NCBI RefSeq assembly: GCF_000518265.1
Contig: NZ_JADG01000004.1
Coordinates: 186,001-250,000, forward strand
Length of the DNA: 64,000 nt
Source: Actinomadura oligospora ATCC 43269
GTDB lineage: Bacteria > Actinomycetota > Actinomycetes > Streptosporangiales > Streptosporangiaceae
Reading direction: 5' to 3'
The translations under genes and the position numbers were made by a program. Within the stretch, counting starts at the first letter, position 1; each line of letters starts with the position of its first letter. The notes below the pieces were generated by a model. It did no database searches, was not told where the DNA came from, and saw only the letters and a program-made list of their open reading frames with translations. Of this stretch, positions 36,019 through 44,108 are shown piece by piece.

Positions 36019-36520
36019 GGGTTGTCCCGTAATGATCAAGGGGTGCTGGTCGGGCAAGCTGCGGCGGGACTATTGGCCGGTTGCCGTGCCGGCTGTCGGT
36101 TCAGCCGGTCATGGCCAGGTTGCGCATGAGGGCGATGCCATGGGTGGCGCGGTGGACGCCGTCGCGTTCGCGGCGGCGGTTGCGCAGGGTGTTCCACCAC
36201 TTCATGTGGGCGAAGGCGTGCTCGACGCGGGCCCGGAGCCGTCGGCCATCACGTGCGCGTTCGACGGCCTCCTCGGCTCCCGAGTCACGGTAGGCGGTGC
36301 AGTCGTTGTGGTTGCCTGGCACCGGACGACCCACCGCCGTGACCAGGCGGGTGTTGGCGTCGATCACGACCTGCATGTTCACCGAGAACCGGTAGTTCTT
36401 CGACAATGCGGTGATGGTCCGATCGTGGGTCGGCACCCACACCCGGTCATCCGCACAGAACACCTGCTCCACCCCAAGATCATCGTTGCCAGCTCCCCGC
36501 CGTTACAGGACAACCCTTAG
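36015..36520. mobile_element. internally deleted IS (IS5-like) with intact ends
   Basis: Terminal inverted repeats CTAAGGGTTGTCCCGTAATG (36015-36034) and, read inward from 36520, CTAAGGGTTGTCCTGTAACG match at 18 of 20 positions. The outer CTAA/TTAG fits the YTAR-type target of IS5-group elements. At about 0.5 kb it is shorter than a full element of about 0.85 kb, and it holds only part of a transposase on the minus strand. Confidence 0.75.
36101..36472 (-). pseudogene. truncated DDE transposase, IS5 group
   Basis: 123 aa open frame. SKNYRFSVNMQVVIDANTRL and AVGRPVPGNHNDCTAYRDSG are from the middle of an IS5-type transposase, and RLRARVEHAFAHMKWW with GVHRATHGIALMRNLAM is the C-terminal end carrying the catalytic Glu region. 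About 100 aa at the N-terminus are gone, and about 50 aa between SGAEEA and RRLRAR, including the second Asp block, are also missing. It cannot be active. Confidence 0.75.
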
Positions 36521-36529
36521 GCCAAACCC

Positions 36530-36847
36530 ATCCCTCAATGGCCCTGACCCGCCTCAAACACCTGGCGACCAACGGCAACAGGCAAGTCCGCGCCGAAACA
36601 GCGGACGCCCTGCTCAACCTGGCGAAAGACCACCCCGACGAGATCCTGAACGCCATCCTGACCTGGTCAAAGGGGGGCAGGCATGGAGCACCTCACCCTC
36701 GCCAAGAAGCCCGCCGCAAACAAACCGCCGCCACAGCCTTCCTCCACTGGCACCTGCCCCCGAAGAAATCGACCCCACACCACTGCCTGGTGGCGCCGTC
36801 AAACCCTGAAAATCCGCCTCGCCATCCAAGTCCTATTCAACGCCTAG
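36530..36847 (+). pseudogene. C-terminal remnant of a large NTPase-like or HEAT-type protein
   Basis: Begins right after the IS. MALTRLKHLATNGNRQVRAE, TADALLNLAKDHPDEILNAI and RRKQTAATAFLHW resemble the helical C-terminus of large actinobacterial hypothetical ATPases. The matching end (AWWRRQTLKIRLAIQVLFN, stop at 36845-36847) is in a different frame, so there is a frameshift near 36750-36780. The 5' part is absent. Confidence 0.4.
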
Positions 36848-36946
36848 ATGCGCAATGAGGCGCGGTGAGCCGCGAGCCCCCAGCGGATCACGTTTTGCGC
36901 AGCACCCCCGGACAGGATGAGCTGAAAAACCCTTGAAGGAAGCATC

Positions 36947-37987
36947 GTGAAAATTGCGATCCGATCCAGAGTGTTGACGGGAGTCGTGCTCGCGCCCCTG
37001 CTGGCCGTGGCGGTCTCGATATTCGCCGCCCCCCGACCCGCAACCGCGCAGGCCGCAACTGGAATAACCGGCGGAGGACATGGCTATCTGAGGCACCCCG
37101 ACGGCCACTTCACCGCCGTCGACGTTCCAGGCGCGACGGGCACGATGCCCATGGGCATCACCAACCAAGGCCAGATCGCCGGAACGTATGACGACGTATC
37201 CGGTCGCAGCCACGCTTTCGTGCTGCTGCACGGCCGTTACTCAACCCTCGACCACCCGCAGGCCACGGGCGAAGCCACCTCCTACGGCCTGTCCGGCACT
37301 GTCGCCTCGGGTATCAACGAGCGCGGCGAGATCGTGGGCAGTTACGTCGGCGCCAACGGCGCCGTCCACGGATTCCTGTACGCCCGCGGCGAGTTCACTC
37401 CCATCGACGTCCCGGGCGCACAGGAGAATTGGCCCTTCGGGATCAACAACCGTGGCCAAGTGACCGTCCAGACCGTCCGCGCCGATGGCTCTCAGCCCCA
37501 GTACCTGCTGACCAACACCACCCTGACCCCGATCACCTACCCAGCGGCGAAATACTCTATAGTCCACCGCGTCAACGACCACGGCGTGGTCGTGGGCGTG
37601 TACGTCAACGCCCACGACACAACGCCGCAACATGGCTTTGTCTTGGCTCAGGGCAAATACGCGCGCTTCGATATCCCCGGCGCCGCGTACACAGGCGTCA
37701 ACGCCGCTTCCAACAACGGTGACCTAACCGGCTACTACGTTCCCGAGGGCTCGCCGAACGGCCACGCCTTCATCTCGAGCAGCGGAAGGATCACCTCCTT
37801 CGACGCCCCGGACGCCGCCGGAACCACCGCCTACGACATCAACGACCAAGGCCAGATCGTCGGCACCGGCTTCCCGGCCATCACCACCGCCAGAGCCTCA
37901 CTCCCGCACCAGGCCACTTTTCCCCGCATTAATTTCCACGGAGTTGACTCGGAAGTCATTCCAGGAATGTCCCGGAGGGGCCAATAA
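36947..37987 (+). CDS. secreted HAF-repeat protein
   Basis: 346 aa from GTG 36947, with AAGGAAG five bases upstream. Signal peptide (VLTGVVLAPLLAVAVSIFAA) then six or so HAF-type repeats, each with a G-F-Y/L-hydrophobic strand, a F-x-x-I/V-D-x-P-G-A turn and a GIN-x-x-G-x-I-V-G-x-Y segment, for example FTAVDVPGA, FTPIDVPGA, ARFDIPGA, and GINERGEIVGSY. These form an extracellular beta-propeller-like domain. Role unknown. The gene lies in the accessory region. Confidence 0.88.
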   Translation: MKIAIRSRVLTGVVLAPLLAVAVSIFAAPRPATAQAATGITGGGHGYLRHPDGHFTAVDVPGATGTMPMGITNQGQIAGTYDDVSGRSHAFVLLHGRYSTLDHPQATGEATSYGLSGTVASGINERGEIVGSYVGANGAVHGFLYARGEFTPIDVPGAQENWPFGINNRGQVTVQTVRADGSQPQYLLTNTTLTPITYPAAKYSIVHRVNDHGVVVGVYVNAHDTTPQHGFVLAQGKYARFDIPGAAYTGVNAASNNGDLTGYYVPEGSPNGHAFISSSGRITSFDAPDAAGTTAYDINDQGQIVGTGFPAITTARASLPHQATFPRINFHGVDSEVIPGMSRRGQ

Positions 37988-38009
37988 ATAGCGACACCTA
38001 GAAATACAA

Positions 38010-38030
38010 AAAGCTCCGGCACCGGGCTTT
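38010..38030. terminator. hairpin with flanking T-runs
   Basis: AAAGCTCCGG and CCGGGCTTT around CA, with one bulged base. The minus-strand transcript continues into TTTTTG and the plus one ends in TTTCG. It can end the HAF gene and the minus-strand RCC1/integrase-remnant unit. Confidence 0.5.
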
Positions 38031-38051
38031 CGCCTGGTCACCGTGGTTTAA

Positions 38052-38231
38052 CTAAGTGCCCCTGCTCGACTCCGCCTTGCCCTTTCCGAACCTCAGCTCC
38101 AGCAGGTACCGGTCCGCGACCGGTACCACCACCAGCTCCTCATCCAGCACCGTCCAGTACCCGGGGCGCCCGATGGCAACTCCACACGAAACGCTCGCAC
38201 GGAATCTTGTCCAGCTCGGCCAGGTGATCAC
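38052..38231 (-). pseudogene. N-terminal remnant of a tyrosine recombinase (integrase)
   Basis: 59 aa from GTG 38231, which overlaps the RCC1-gene stop by four bases. GRPGYWTVLDEELVVVPVAD and RYLLELRFGKGKAES are the first 50 residues typical of an actinobacterial phage-type integrase (N-terminal SAM-like domain begins here). It then diverges (SRGT) and stops, with no catalytic R-H-x-x-R-Y domain. It is probably a scar of an integrative element. Confidence 0.5.
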
Positions 38232-39739
38232 CGAGCGATCGTGAGCTTCTGGGAGGTGGAGGACGAGCAGAGCGCGTTGCCCTCGTAGCGGGCGATCAGG
38301 TGGTGCGCGCCCTTGGCCAGGCCGGACGGGGTGAGGGTCGCGGTCGCGGCGGCGTCCAGGTCGGTGGCGCCGACGACCGTGTTTCCCTCCAGGAAGGTGA
38401 CAGGGCCGGTCGGGGTGGTGTTTCCGCAGGTCACCTTGGCCTTCAGCCGGGTTCGTCCGCCCTTCTCGGTGGTCGCGGTCAGGGTCGTGGTGCTGGTGCT
38501 CCGCGCGTGGGCCAGGACCAGGGACGTGTCGCTGTTCGCGGCGACCGCGGTGGCCGGGCCCGCCGCCTTGGGCAGCGGCATGAAGGTGAGCGACGAACGC
38601 ATGGAGACCGCGCCGCCCCCGATCTGCCCGGTGTGGTTCGCCCCCCAGGCCAGGACGCGTCCGTCCGACGTCAGGGCGAGGCTGTGGGACGCTCCGGCCG
38701 CGACCTGCGTGATGGTGACGCCGTTGGGCATGTCGTTCTCGATCGGCGTCTTCTGGATGTCGGACGGCCCCGGCCCCAGCTGCCCGGACTTGTTCGCCCC
38801 CCACACCAGGATGTGCCCTTCCGAGGTCAGCGCGAGGCTGTGATCGCCTCCGGCGGCGACCTGCGTGACCGACTCGTCCGACGGCACGTCCGCCCACACC
38901 GGGGTCGTCCGCCTCTTGCGGGTGCCGTCTCCCAGCTGGCCGACGTCGTTGCGTCCCCAGGCGAGGAGGCGGCCGTTCGGGGTCACGGCGAAGCTCTGCG
39001 AGTTGCGTCCCGCGTCGATGGCCGTCGCCTTCGTCCCCTTGGGCATGCGGACGAACACCGGCGTCTCACGGTTGGCCCTGCCGCCGACCCCCAGCTCCCC
39101 GAACACGTTGTCGCCCCACGCCAGGACGCGTCCGTCCGAGGCCAGCGCGAGGCTGTGGTAGCTCCCGCCCGAGACACGCGTGACGGTCACACCCGTGGGA
39201 AGGCGGACGAACACGGGGGTCGCCCGCGCGGTGGCCGTCCCGTCGCCGAGCTGGCCGCTGGTGTTCCGTCCCCAGGTCAGAAGGCGTCCGTCCGAGGTCA
39301 GCGCGAGACTGTGGTCGCCTCCGGCGGCGACCTGGGTGACCATCACGCCCGCGGGCAGCCGCACGAACACGGGCGTCGTCCGCAGGGTGGACGTGCCGTC
39401 GCCTAGCTGGCCGACGTCGTTGCGCCCCCACGCCAGCACCCGGCCGTCCGAGGTCAGGCCGAGCGTGTGACCGTCGCCGCCGGACTCCTGGGTGAGGGAG
39501 ACGCCGCGCGGAAGGCGCGTCCTGACCGGGGCGTCGCGTTCGGTGGTGCTGCCGTCCCCGATCGTCCCCGAGTCGTTGCCCCCCGTGCCGAGCGCGAGCT
39601 CACTGGGAGCCGCCGCGCCCGCCGGACGAGCAACACCCATACCCGCGACGACCACTGCCACGGCGGCAACGCCACAGAGCCCCCTCCAAGCCGCCTTGCG
39701 CCCGAGGCCCCCGCCCAGCCCGACCGTCCGCATGCCCAT
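38228..39739 (-). CDS. secreted RCC1-repeat propeller protein with Ig-like tail
   Basis: 503 aa from ATG 39739, chosen for GAGGGG upstream; a longer frame exists. A signal peptide (LCGVAAVAVVVAGMGVARPA) precedes about seven RCC1 blades of about 50 aa, most with a SLALTSDGRVLAWG, N-x-x-GQLGDG core and a TTPVFVRLP spacer. Seven blades would close a beta-propeller. The last 90 aa (TTTLTATTEKGG to LTIAR) form one Ig-like domain with CGN and LCS cysteines. RCC1 modules here are likely adhesive or ligand-binding. The DNA is a visible array of diverged repeats of about 150 bp. Confidence 0.9.
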   Translation of the reverse strand: MGMRTVGLGGGLGRKAAWRGLCGVAAVAVVVAGMGVARPAGAAAPSELALGTGGNDSGTIGDGSTTERDAPVRTRLPRGVSLTQESGGDGHTLGLTSDGRVLAWGRNDVGQLGDGTSTLRTTPVFVRLPAGVMVTQVAAGGDHSLALTSDGRLLTWGRNTSGQLGDGTATARATPVFVRLPTGVTVTRVSGGSYHSLALASDGRVLAWGDNVFGELGVGGRANRETPVFVRMPKGTKATAIDAGRNSQSFAVTPNGRLLAWGRNDVGQLGDGTRKRRTTPVWADVPSDESVTQVAAGGDHSLALTSEGHILVWGANKSGQLGPGPSDIQKTPIENDMPNGVTITQVAAGASHSLALTSDGRVLAWGANHTGQIGGGAVSMRSSLTFMPLPKAAGPATAVAANSDTSLVLAHARSTSTTTLTATTEKGGRTRLKAKVTCGNTTPTGPVTFLEGNTVVGATDLDAAATATLTPSGLAKGAHHLIARYEGNALCSSSTSQKLTIAR

Positions 39740-40138
39740 CAGCGATCCCCTCGTGAGTGACGTCCAGCGGCCATCCTGACGCACCACGATTCCCCAACAC
39801 CGCATTTACCTTCAGAGACACAAAGACCAACCCCACCAGCGATCCCAGGATGACCTCACGAAGAGGCATCTCGGACCATTCGCCGGATACCGAGAAAAGG
39901 CAACTCCTACACAGATCAGCCACTTCATCCTCACATGAGTCCACAATGCCGTGGAAGCGGCCACCATCACGGGAACCGTGATCCATGAACGCCCGCCCCA
40001 ATTTCGGACATACCACATTATGGATATACAGTTATCGGAACGAATGATCCTGTCGACCTTGAAACAGGCATCTCGTCGATGTAACATTAGCGCCCGTGCA
40101 TATGCACGGGCGCTAATTCCCTGATGATGGGAGGGCTC
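39740..40138. other. 400-bp intergenic region, locally AT-rich
   Basis: I see no convincing gene here. It holds the promoter side of the RCC1 gene, an AT-rich stretch at about 39780-40080 unlike its neighbours, and the 32-bp palindrome at 40086-40117. Confidence 0.5.
40086..40117. promoter_or_regulatory. 32-bp perfect palindrome before the STAND cassette
   Basis: ATTAGCGCCCGTGCAT followed at once by its exact complement, centre 40101.5. It lies 22 bp before the first gene of the cassette. It could be a dimeric-regulator operator or a cruciform/terminator; no matching regulator gene is adjacent. Confidence 0.7.
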
Positions 40139-40381
40139 GTGTTCAAGCGGAGAATCGGACCGCATCCGCACGACGGGAAAGGGAACGGAAGCGCGGGCGC
40201 GAACAACTGCCCGGACATCTGGGAACTCGAATCAGGCGACTTCGCCGTCATCGGCGACGAGCGGACCGCCGAACTGGGGCCGCTGCTTTCGGAGGACGCC
40301 TTCCTCGACCCGGGAGAGGCCATCGTCGTCCTGCCGCGCCACGTCCTCGTGAAGGCCCGCGACGCCATACCGTCCGAATAG
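40139..40381 (+). CDS. small protein of the DUF6879/NB-ARC cassette
   Basis: 80 aa from GTG 40139 (GGAGG at 40130-40134); ATG 40124 is in frame but lacks a ribosome site. Acidic, with CPDIWELESGDFAVIGDE and LDPGEAIVVLPRHVLVKARD. Similar small proteins often sit beside DUF6879 genes in actinobacteria, but I cannot name a family. No signal or membrane segment. It is first of three co-directional genes. Confidence 0.65.
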   Translation: MFKRRIGPHPHDGKGNGSAGANNCPDIWELESGDFAVIGDERTAELGPLLSEDAFLDPGEAIVVLPRHVLVKARDAIPSE

Positions 40382-40398
40382 CCCTCCCGCCTCCGCCC

Positions 40399-40435
40399 TG
40401 TTGGTGCGATGGCGGGACGAGCCGTTGCACCAACA
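40399..40435 (+). other. 15-bp hairpin between cassette genes 1 and 2
   Basis: TGTTGGTGCGATGGC (40399-40413) pairs with GCCGTTGCACCAACA (40421-40435), with 13 Watson-Crick pairs or better counting plus two G-U pairs, loop GGGACGA. It lies after the small gene's stop (40381) and 64 bp before DUF6879. Likely an attenuating or processing hairpin; no T-run follows. Confidence 0.6.
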
Positions 40436-40498
40436 GATCATCCGCGCGACGCCGCCCCGGCGCGTCGAAGACACGCCATCCGGAGCCGGAGGGGAATC

Positions 40499-41104
40499 TT
40501 GATCTATCCGCCTTCCGAATACAGTCCGCTCAGCATCGAGTCCGGCGGGGTCGACGAATTCGCGACCTTCTTCGGCGCCCTGAGGTCCAGGTGGGTGAAG
40601 ATGGAATTCCTGCAGGAGTACGACGAATCGGGGTTCGAAGGCTACGAAGCCTTCCGGGCCGGAAGGTTCGACGACGCCGCGCGACTCGTGCAGGAAATGG
40701 TCAAGGGGCAGACCGAGGTCTACGCGCACGCGCGGAAGCACGACGTGGACATGATTCGCATCCGGGTCTGCGAACTGCCGCTCAGCCCCTACCTTCTGCA
40801 CTACGAGATCCCGGCCTACCTGGCCGACATCGAGTGCGGCGAGCAGATCCGCTTCATCGATGTCGATGACGTACGGGACATCCTTGACGAAACAGGAGTG
40901 TCCGACTACGTCGTCTTCGACGACTCGAGAGTGACGGCCCTCATCTACGATCCGCGCAACGCCCGGCTGAAGGAGGCCCGCCTGGTCGACTCCCCTCCTC
41001 TTCTCCGGGCGTACATCGAGGTCACGGAGGAACTCATCCGCCGGTCCACGCCGATGCTCGAAAGCCCGATATTCCTCGAAGTCAAGCATCGCTATCCACT
41101 CTGA
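40499..41104 (+). CDS. DUF6879 family protein
   Basis: 201 aa from TTG 40499, with GGAGGGGA just upstream. The C-terminal DUF6879 region is recognised from VKMEFLQEYDESGFEGYEAF, VRICELPLSPYLLHYEI-like RVCELPLSPYLLHYEI, and the late DSRVTALIYD. This family often follows Scr1-type HTH genes and may be a substrate- or partner-binding module; the function is unknown. The stop is 15 bases before the NB-ARC start, so they are probably cotranscribed and may act together. Confidence 0.8.
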   Translation: MIYPPSEYSPLSIESGGVDEFATFFGALRSRWVKMEFLQEYDESGFEGYEAFRAGRFDDAARLVQEMVKGQTEVYAHARKHDVDMIRIRVCELPLSPYLLHYEIPAYLADIECGEQIRFIDVDDVRDILDETGVSDYVVFDDSRVTALIYDPRNARLKEARLVDSPPLLRAYIEVTEELIRRSTPMLESPIFLEVKHRYPL

Positions 41105-41119
41105 AATCGTTGGTGAAGG

Positions 41120-43378
41120 ATGCCGGAACGGAGACCAGGGCGGGGCGGCGGGCGTCCCGCAGAGGCTCCTGCGCGACTCGACGCCCGAGCGTTCGACGCG
41201 TCCCAGCAGGCCGCCCAGTACTCGGGCGTGCAGTACAACCTCTTCATCGGCGCGGCACAGGCACGGTCGATCGCCGCGTCGGCGCCGTCGATAACGACAC
41301 CACAGCCCAAGGTGGCCACCGGACGGCTTCGCGGACGATCGAGCTTCTCGGAGTTCCCGGACCGGCTGCACGACGAGAACTCCAGCAGGGTCATGGTGTT
41401 CTACGGCCTGGGCGGCGCCGGCAAGTCGACGGTCGTGCTCGACATCGCACACCGGGCGATGAGCGCCGGGATCGAGGTGTTCTGGATACCCGCCGACGAG
41501 CCGAACGGCATGCGGGCCGCGTTCTACGCGCTCGCCTATACCGCGGGCGCGAAGGATGACGACTTCGACCACGCGCATCCCGCGGATGTTCTGTGGCGGT
41601 ATCTCAACGCGCTGGCGTCCCCCTGGCTTCTCGTCATCGACAACGCCGACGATCCGGCGGCGTTCGGCAGTTCACGCCGACGTCTCCGGGAGGGCACCGA
41701 GTGGATTCGTCCGCCCGCCGGCCCGAACGGGTCGATCATCGTGTCGAGCCGGAACGGGAGACCCGAGAGGTGGGCCTCCTGGATCGACATGCGGTACGTC
41801 CGGCCTCTTTCGTCCGAGGCCGGTGCCCAGCTCCTCATGGACCTGGCGCCGGACGCGGGCGGTCGCGAGGAGGCCGAGGCGCTGTCCTCGGCGCTGGGCG
41901 GCATCCCCCTGGCGCTGGAGTCGGCCGGAAGCTACCTCGCGGCCGTCTCCTCGGATCCCTTCCCCGTCGACACCCCGGCCGATTCCTATTCCACGTACCG
42001 AGAAAGGCTCGACGACCGGATAGGGCGGCTCACGATGACGGAACACGACGGAGACGACTCGACGGAGATCAGGCGCGCCCTTTCCACGACCTGGGAGATC
42101 TCCCTGGACCTCCTGGCCGACCAGGGCCACGATCTGGCACGCCCGATACTGCGGCTCATCTCCTGCTTCGCGTCCTCCCCGCTTCCCTACCGGGCGGTCT
42201 TCGACCTCGGCGTACTCGGACGGAGCCCGCTCTTCCCCCACCCCACGGCGGAGCGCGTCGGGGGCGCGCTCCGCGCACTGTCGGGCCTGAGTCTCCTGTC
42301 GCTCGAGAGAGCGGAGCGGAACGACGGCCCGTGGGCGGCGAAGGCGGGCATGCATCAGCTGGTCCGCACCATCACGCGCGTCAACGCCAGGTCATCGGGG
42401 GAGCTCGAGGAGCACCTGTCCGTCGCCGGTGGGCTTCTGGACAGGGCCACCAGCGGCCTGGACGCGGGCGCGCCCTCGGACTGGGGCAAGTGGTCCATGG
42501 TGGCCCCGCACTGCCTCGCGCCGCTCGAGGTCGCGACGCGGATGGCCGTCGGCGACTCCGCACTGACCCGCAAGCTGGTCGCCCCCGTCCGGCGAGCCGC
42601 GTGGTACCGCTACATGACCGGGCAGTACACACAGTCGGTGAGCGACCACCAGTTCGCCCTGGACGTGGCACGCCGCCGGCTGGGCCCGGCCAGCGTCGAA
42701 GCGATCAGCCTGGGAAACGCCCTTGGACGCGCCGTCCGCGAGGGAGGCGACGTCCATGGCTCCGAGGTCCTGCTCCGGTCAGTGCTCGAAACCGCCTCGG
42801 AGGCTCTCGGACCGCGGGATCCCCTGGTCCTGAACATCCGCCTCAACCTCTGCCGCACCATCCGGGAGGACGGGCGGCACGCCCTCGCCGAGAGCGAGCT
42901 GAGGGACCTCCTGAGAGATGCCAGGGATTCCCTGGGAGAGGAGAACGAGGACACCCTCGTCATCGGGCTCAACCTCGCGGTCTGCCTGCGCGTGCAGGGA
43001 CTCCTCCAAGAGGCGCTCGCCGAGTACCGGCACGTGCTTCGGGGATGGCGTGCCGCGCACACCGAAGAAGATCTGAACACCCTCGACATCCGATTCGAGA
43101 TCGCGCGCACGAGAAGCGATCTCGGCGACCACCGGGAAGCCGAAGAAGAGCTTCACCGGATCCTGGAGATCGCCGTGAGGGTGTACGGCGCGGAACACCC
43201 GAACACACTGACGATCAGGAACGGCCTGGCGAACACGCTCATACGCGCCGGTCGGGCGCGAGAGGCCGTGAACGAACTGCGCAGGACGCTTGAAGGGCAG
43301 CGGTCACAGCTGGGTCCGGGCCATCCGTCGACGAAGGCGACGGAGACCATGCTGCGGGAGATCGAGGCGTCGATCTAG
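41120..43378 (+). CDS. NB-ARC/TPR STAND ATPase
   Basis: 752 aa. The first 85 aa contain AQYSGVQYNLFIG, the short motif seen before NB-ARC in bacterial NLR-like proteins, but no known effector domain. NB-ARC: P-loop YGLGGAGKST (95-104), Walker B WLLVIDNADD, sensor SIIVSSRN and GGIPLALESAGSYL (GLPL-like). A winged-helix stretch follows, then TPR repeats from about residue 500 to the end (LDVARRRLGPAS, LRSVLETASEALGP, AEHPNTLTIRNGLANTLIRA). Such STAND proteins sense a ligand through the TPR and oligomerise; roles include regulation and phage defence. The missing effector suggests the upstream small protein or DUF6879 may be the partner. Confidence 0.85.
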   Translation: MPERRPGRGGGRPAEAPARLDARAFDASQQAAQYSGVQYNLFIGAAQARSIAASAPSITTPQPKVATGRLRGRSSFSEFPDRLHDENSSRVMVFYGLGGAGKSTVVLDIAHRAMSAGIEVFWIPADEPNGMRAAFYALAYTAGAKDDDFDHAHPADVLWRYLNALASPWLLVIDNADDPAAFGSSRRRLREGTEWIRPPAGPNGSIIVSSRNGRPERWASWIDMRYVRPLSSEAGAQLLMDLAPDAGGREEAEALSSALGGIPLALESAGSYLAAVSSDPFPVDTPADSYSTYRERLDDRIGRLTMTEHDGDDSTEIRRALSTTWEISLDLLADQGHDLARPILRLISCFASSPLPYRAVFDLGVLGRSPLFPHPTAERVGGALRALSGLSLLSLERAERNDGPWAAKAGMHQLVRTITRVNARSSGELEEHLSVAGGLLDRATSGLDAGAPSDWGKWSMVAPHCLAPLEVATRMAVGDSALTRKLVAPVRRAAWYRYMTGQYTQSVSDHQFALDVARRRLGPASVEAISLGNALGRAVREGGDVHGSEVLLRSVLETASEALGPRDPLVLNIRLNLCRTIREDGRHALAESELRDLLRDARDSLGEENEDTLVIGLNLAVCLRVQGLLQEALAEYRHVLRGWRAAHTEEDLNTLDIRFEIARTRSDLGDHREAEEELHRILEIAVRVYGAEHPNTLTIRNGLANTLIRAGRAREAVNELRRTLEGQRSQLGPGHPSTKATETMLREIEASI

Positions 43379-43413
43379 CCGACGGATTCGGGAAGCCCCT
43401 CGGACGATCCAGG

Positions 43414-43857
43414 TCACTGCGGAGTCGCCGGAGGCCGCCCGAACACCACATGCTGGGTGCCCTGTCCCTGGACCGCCTGCTGCGCCTGATCGTGGGCGTG
43501 GGCGTTCACCTGGACCGCCGCTGCCGTCGTGCCGCCGATCTCCTCCGCCACGAATCTCACCAGCTCACGAACCTTCTCGTGAACCTCCGGAGTCTCTTCC
43601 AGCAGATCCGCGAACCGCGTTCGCCACGCGACGGCCTGCGCTTCCCGTATCTCCCGCGCCCTCTCCTCCGGAGCTCCCGCGACGTCCGCGTGGGCATGTT
43701 CCAGCCTGCGTTCCTGCCGGGCCTCCTCCGCCCGGTCGCCGCGTCCCAGAAGCCGCACCGCGCGGGCCCGGACCTCCTCCCACGCATCGGAGACCATGGC
43801 CGTCACGAGCCCCGACCCCGCCGCGGCCGCCAGCGCCGCCGCACTCTCAGGCAACAT
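43414..43857 (-). CDS. small alanine-rich protein convergent with the NB-ARC gene
   Basis: 147 aa from ATG 43857 (ATG 43860 also in frame, GAGGGAG just upstream). Starts AALAAAAGSGLVTAMVSDAW, then charged helices rich in Arg/Glu, ending QAQQAVQGQGTQHVVFGRPP. This form recurs in actinobacteria, often beside STAND or trypsin-like gene sets, with a short conserved tail (GxGTQxV). Function unknown. It converges with the NB-ARC gene with only 35 bp between the stops. Confidence 0.65.
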   Translation of the reverse strand: MLPESAAALAAAAGSGLVTAMVSDAWEEVRARAVRLLGRGDRAEEARQERRLEHAHADVAGAPEERAREIREAQAVAWRTRFADLLEETPEVHEKVRELVRFVAEEIGGTTAAAVQVNAHAHDQAQQAVQGQGTQHVVFGRPPATPQ

Positions 43858-44108
43858 CATGAACTCCCTCACCGAAGGGTGATCAAGAAAGGACGTGCCC
43901 CTGCAAAATCTGTCATACAACTCCAAGCGATTCCATAAGGGCACGAAATGGATGGGCCTCTCGTGGCGTGTGGAGCGGGGCTGAGCCGCCGTGGGGACGC
44001 ATTGGGCGAGGACGAGCCCCTGCCCGCGATGAGTTTCGGGGTGGGGGCTGGTCTGCACGGGTGACCGGCTGATGACGCCGCTCGGTACGAGACATCACGG
44101 AGGACACC

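Noticed and set aside
38300..39406. 368-codon plus-strand frame opposite the RCC1 repeats
   Set aside because: It is the complement of the repeats and carries no independent signature.
38228..39739. Regularly spaced repeats suggesting CRISPR
   Set aside because: Units are about 150 bp, coding and without spacers; they are RCC1 blades.
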